Origin: CAZWVI01 sp964637165
GTDB lineage: Bacteria; Planctomycetota; UBA1135
Reading direction: 5' to 3'
DNA length: 64,000 nt
Assembly: GCA_964637165.1 (NCBI GenBank)
Contig: CAZWVI010000010.1
Span: 1 to 64,000 of the forward strand
How positions within the stretch are numbered: position 1 is the stretch's first letter; every line of letters starts with the position of its first letter. The notes below the pieces were generated by a model, which did no database searches, had not been told where the DNA came from, and was given only the letters and a program-made list of their open reading frames with translations. The translations under genes and the position numbers were made by a program. Positions 61,027 to 64,000 of this stretch are shown piece by piece.

Positions 61027-62477
61027 TAACTAGTGTGGCGCTGCCACTCCTCGCTCTTTTTGTGGAGGATTTCGGCAAGTTCGCTGATGGCGACTCGTTC
61101 TTGATTCATTGAATCACGTTCACGTAAAGTGACGGTGTTGTCGTTTAATGAATCGCCATCGATAGTGATACAGAATGGAGTTCCTATTTCATCTTGGCGG
61201 CGGTAGCGACGCCCAATCGATTGGTTGTATTCGATTGCAGTGCGGAATTCACGACGCAAAGATTTTTCAACTTGCTCGGCCAACTCGGGCATGCCTTCCT
61301 TTTTCACAAGTGGGAAAACTGCAACGGTAATTGGTGCAATTTTCGGGTGAAAACGTAAAACAACCCGCTGCTCTTTACCTTCGCCTTCCTCGTCGTAGGC
61401 ATCGACCAAGAAAGTCATCGCGGTGCGATCGCAACCGGCGGCTGGTTCAATTACGTAAGGCGTAATGTGTTCCTTGTTCTCCTGATCAAACCAACTCAAA
61501 TTTGTACCGCTGGCTTCGGAGTGTTTAAGAAGATCGTAGTTAGTGCGGTTTGCGACTCCTTCTAATTCAGACCAGCCAAATGGGAACAAGTATTCAACGT
61601 CGCCGCAACCGTCGGCGTAGTGGGCAAGTTCATCGGTGGCGTGTTCACGCATGCGCAGTTTTTCAGAATCTACGCCGAGGTCCAAGTACCACTGAAAACG
61701 CTCCTTTTGCCAGTATTCATACCATTTAGACGCTTCGTCAGGATGGCAGAAGAATTCCATTTCCATTTGTTCGAATTCGCGAGTGCGAAAGACAAAGTTT
61801 CCAGGAGTAATTTCATTGCGAAATGATTTACCTATTTGAGCAATACCAAAAGGTAATTTTTTGCGAGTTGAAGTGACTACGTTATTGAAGTTAATAAAGA
61901 TTCCTTGCGCAGTTTCTGGACGCAAGTAAGCAACACTCGAACTGTCTTGCAAAGCACCAATGTGAGTTTCGAACATCAAGTTGAATTGACGCACTTCGGT
62001 CCAATCGTCGGTTCCACTTACCGGACACTTAATTCCTTCGTCGATAATTAACTGACGTAATGCTTCGTTGTCGCCAATGGAAGAATTTAACTTATCCTGA
62101 AGAGCGGCCGCGCGTTCGGTACGTTTTTTCTTTTCATACTTGGCAATTTTCTTTTCCACCAAGTGGTCGGCACGATAACGCGCCTTTGATGTTTTGTTGT
62201 CAATCAATGGATCAGAAAAACCACCGACGTGACCAGAAGCGCGCCATACATCAGGGGATTGAATAATTGCCGAATCAAGGCCGACCACATCTTGGCGTGA
62301 ATAGACCATACTCTCCCACCATGCTTCCTTGACGCGACGCTTTAGCTCAACACCAAGCGGCCCCCAATCGTAGGTGGAACCCTGCCCACCATAAATTTCA
62401 GATGCGGGAAACACAAATCCTCGCCGTTTGCACAGAGAGACGATTTTATCCATTGAGACGGGCTTTGCTGACGACAT
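61026..62477 (-). CDS. glyQS: glycyl-tRNA synthetase, alpha2 type
   Basis: This 483-residue class II synthetase is of the single-chain dimeric type. It starts DKIVSLCKRRGFVFPASEIYGG, has motif 2 GKSFRNEITPGNFVFRTREFEQMEMEFF shifted to the typical place, WSELEGVANRTNYDLLKHS, and motif 3 AGCDRTAMTFLVDAY. The C-terminal anticodon-binding domain carries IAPITVAVFPLVKKEGM and NQSIGRRYRRQDEIGTPFC. It charges tRNA-Gly. A stop-start overlap (TAATG) joins it to the PTS enzyme I gene. A repeat copy lies 20 bases upstream of its ATG. Confidence 0.96.
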   Translation of the reverse strand: MSSAKPVSMDKIVSLCKRRGFVFPASEIYGGQGSTYDWGPLGVELKRRVKEAWWESMVYSRQDVVGLDSAIIQSPDVWRASGHVGGFSDPLIDNKTSKARYRADHLVEKKIAKYEKKKRTERAAALQDKLNSSIGDNEALRQLIIDEGIKCPVSGTDDWTEVRQFNLMFETHIGALQDSSSVAYLRPETAQGIFINFNNVVTSTRKKLPFGIAQIGKSFRNEITPGNFVFRTREFEQMEMEFFCHPDEASKWYEYWQKERFQWYLDLGVDSEKLRMREHATDELAHYADGCGDVEYLFPFGWSELEGVANRTNYDLLKHSEASGTNLSWFDQENKEHITPYVIEPAAGCDRTAMTFLVDAYDEEGEGKEQRVVLRFHPKIAPITVAVFPLVKKEGMPELAEQVEKSLRREFRTAIEYNQSIGRRYRRQDEIGTPFCITIDGDSLNDNTVTLRERDSMNQERVAISELAEILHKKSEEWQRHTS

Positions 62478-62496
62478 CGTGTGAGATTCTACCCTA

Positions 62497-62522
62497 GGAC
62501 TCTGACCCCACCAAGTGGGTCA
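62497..62522 (+). repeat. dispersed palindromic repeat, copy 7
   Basis: GGACTCTGACCCCAC, CAAG, TGGGTCA. It lies 20 bases upstream of the reverse-strand glyQS start and 18 bases past the stop of the phosphatase gene upstream of it. Confidence 0.85.
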
Positions 62523-62540
62523 GTCAAATCAAGCAATGGG

Positions 62541-63224
62541 TCAGCGGCCGAGGGCTGGTATTTGGACAAGGTCCTGGTCTTCTATGCGAAATGCGGTCAA
62601 GGCTCCGCCGTACACGCAGCCGGTATCAATTCCAATGCTGAGCATTTGCTCACCTTTGAATTGAGGGCGCACTTTGGGGGCTGAGGTGTGCCCGTAAATC
62701 ACTAATTCGGGTCCTTGCCAGAGATCAGCCCAAAAGTGACCCTTGCCCCTGATTTCGACTTGGCGAATCCGCGTCAGGTCGAAATCGTTGCACATTTCGG
62801 CGGTGCGACCCGGAACAATTCCGGCGTGGACCACAATCCAGGATTGGTGCGCAGATTGACCGCGAATGAAATAAGGGCGGTTCTTTAACAACTTTAATAA
62901 TTTGAATGAATCTTGCGGGTCAAAGGAAGCTATCGAAGTACCACCGTCGCCGGCCAAATCATTTGCATCAAAACCTGACAGGTCAGCGTCTTCAGGCAGG
63001 TGTTGCATTCGTTCGAGAATCACTCGCTCATGGTTGCCGAGCACTAATTCAAATTGGGGTAAAGCTAGCAGTTGTTCGGCTACGCCAACTGGGTCAGGAC
63101 CACGGTGGTATAAATCACCAACTGAGATGAAGCGGTCATCAACACCTAGTTGCAACTTTGTTATCAATTGCGCCAATTCATCAGCGCAACCATGAATGTC
63201 GCCAACGACCCAAGTTGAACTCAT
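62541..63224 (-). CDS. PP1-like metallophosphoesterase (ApaH/PrpA type)
   Basis: This 227-residue protein shows the calcineurin-like order WVVGDIHGCADELAQL, FISVGDLYHRGPDPVGVAEQL and LVLGNHERV, then WIVVHAGIVPG and VIYGHTSA: two metal sites and the catalytic His. It may act as a Ser/Thr protein phosphatase or as a diadenosine-tetraphosphatase. The GDLYHRGPD variant replaces the usual GDLVDRGPD, so one metal-site residue (Asp to His) differs. It overlaps the M3 peptidase gene by one base. Confidence 0.9.
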   Translation of the reverse strand: MSSTWVVGDIHGCADELAQLITKLQLGVDDRFISVGDLYHRGPDPVGVAEQLLALPQFELVLGNHERVILERMQHLPEDADLSGFDANDLAGDGGTSIASFDPQDSFKLLKLLKNRPYFIRGQSAHQSWIVVHAGIVPGRTAEMCNDFDLTRIRQVEIRGKGHFWADLWQGPELVIYGHTSAPKVRPQFKGEQMLSIGIDTGCVYGGALTAFRIEDQDLVQIPALGR

Positions 63225-64000
63225 TATTTTTCGGCCACCAATTTATTCCAAGCAGCTTCCACCTCGGCCACCAACTTGGGGAGTTGTTCGCCGCGTGGGT
63301 CGAACTTAAGACCAGCCGCACTGAACAATTCGGGCAAAGGACGCGACCCACCCAAACTCAAGCCTTGGCAATATTCGCCAACACTTTGTTGAGCATCTTT
63401 GCGGTAGTTGCTCCACAATTGCATCGCCCCCATTTGCGCAAGCGCGTACTCGATGTAATAAAACGGCACCTCAAAAATGTGCAGTTGTGCGTGCCAGCGC
63501 GTGGCCCGAGTTTCTTCTAGGCCACTCCAATCAACCACACCTGTAGAAAAGCGCGACCACGTTTTTTCCCAACAAGCTGTGCGCTGTTGATGGTCAAACT
63601 GTGGATTTAAATAAAGCTCATGCTGAAATGCATCAACCGTGCAGGTCCAGGCCAATGTGGACAACATGCCTTCAAGTGAGTCAATTGCCGAACGCCGCGC
63701 TTCTGCGGCAGGGTAGGCAGCGCCAAGATGCTCCATGCATAGGGCTTCCATACCCATCGAGGCAACTTCGGCAAACTCTAAGGGTGGTTCGCGATAGTCA
63801 TCAGGCTCCATATCTCGCGCTAATAAAAAGTTGCGCGCGTGACCGGCCTCATGAATTAATGTCTCAATTCCGGCATGCGTTGGCGACGAGTTGGAAAATA
63901 TGAAAGGCCAGCGGACATCACCAAATGTATCCATATATCCACCTGGACGCTTGGACGGACGAGTGTCCAAATCCAACAATCCCTGCGCTTGCATCCATTC
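63224..64000 (-). CDS. M3 family oligopeptidase, partial (runs past the window end)
   Basis: The C-terminal 259 or so residues of an oligoendopeptidase F-like enzyme. The zinc site is in ETLIHEAGHARNFLLA, followed by EVASMGMEALCMEHLG with the third ligand, and by VPFYYIEYALAQMGAMQLW and DPRGEQLPKLV. The frame is open at base 64000, so the N-terminal half lies outside. M3 enzymes degrade short peptides in the cytosol. It is the upstream partner of the phosphatase gene. Confidence 0.92.
   Translation of the reverse strand, partial: EWMQAQGLLDLDTRPSKRPGGYMDTFGDVRWPFIFSNSSPTHAGIETLIHEAGHARNFLLARDMEPDDYREPPLEFAEVASMGMEALCMEHLGAAYPAAEARRSAIDSLEGMLSTLAWTCTVDAFQHELYLNPQFDHQQRTACWEKTWSRFSTGVVDWSGLEETRATRWHAQLHIFEVPFYYIEYALAQMGAMQLWSNYRKDAQQSVGEYCQGLSLGGSRPLPELFSAAGLKFDPRGEQLPKLVAEVEAAWNKLVAEK

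Noticed and set aside
1..64000. CRISPR arrays, prophage genes, intact transposases, toxin-antitoxin pairs
   Set aside because: No regularly spaced repeats, no integrase or transposase frames and no typical toxin or antitoxin proteins were seen in the window.

Overview
The window looks like chromosome of an uncultured Gram-negative bacterium at roughly 48% G+C. A Planctomycetota-like lineage is my best guess. The basis is gene content: type-3-thrombospondin-repeat secreted proteins, several membrane-anchored sulfatase-fold proteins, HEAT-repeat and VWA proteins, a DUF2961/GH172 protein, SANT/Myb-like repeats, a complete Na+-NQR and a KpsS-like glycan enzyme. This is an inference; no rRNA or ribosomal protein gene is present. 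A run of 10 Ns flanked by poly-G at about 59.07-59.19 kb shows that this is a draft scaffold, possibly metagenomic.

Layout. 0-0.2 kb: a chimeric junction where the 3' half of a tRNA-Arg gene abuts the first 30 codons of a secreted protein. 0.3-12.5 kb: central metabolism (MmgE/PrpD, an isocitrate/isopropylmalate dehydrogenase, a fungal-Lys4-like homoaconitase/aconitase), an M32 carboxypeptidase, a GH172-type protein, a calcium-binding repeat protein and a membrane sulfatase-like enzyme. 12.5-21.4 kb: a reverse-strand run with an HD protein, M1 aminopeptidase, ElbB, two small 2Fe-2S proteins, a lytic transglycosylase, a large HEAT-repeat protein and RecG. 21.4-21.75 kb: a gene-free stretch with several RNA hairpins and a terminator, a candidate small RNA. 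21.7-25.7 kb: SDR, CCA-adding-type nucleotidyltransferase and another sulfatase-like enzyme.

25.7-33.3 kb: a compact forward operon for a surface glycan, made of two GT2 enzymes, a KpsS-like enzyme, a sulfotransferase, a sulfatase-fold transferase, a tandem-domain LPS-kinase-like protein and a GT4-like enzyme. 33.3-44.5 kb: a lipoprotein, SodB, a GT-C/TPR membrane protein, a Lon-related protease, an EboB-like TatD hydrolase, an HtrA protease and a large carboxypeptidase-regulatory-like protein split by one in-frame TAG. 44.6-51.4 kb: a full nqrABCDEF-apbE operon. 51.4-59.2 kb: a second calcium-binding repeat protein, a decayed fragment, the NQR maturation factor NqrM, a chalcone-isomerase-like protein, a zinc oxidoreductase, a HEAT/VWA protein, a catalytically dead sulfatase-like membrane protein and a four-repeat SANT/Myb-like protein next to the gap. 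59.3-64 kb: PTS enzyme I, glycyl-tRNA synthetase, a PP1-like phosphatase and a partial M3 peptidase.

Across the window, seven copies of a 26-bp imperfect palindrome (AGACTCTGACCCCAA, four variable bases, TGGGTCA) sit only between genes. Two of them form an inverted pair around a terminator, resembling a REP/REPIN family. The strongest candidates for something undescribed are this repeat family, the structured RNA at 21.5 kb, the glycan operon with its double kinase, the sulfatase-fold proteins with a Thr nucleophile or no active site, and the tRNA-gene chimera at the left edge.
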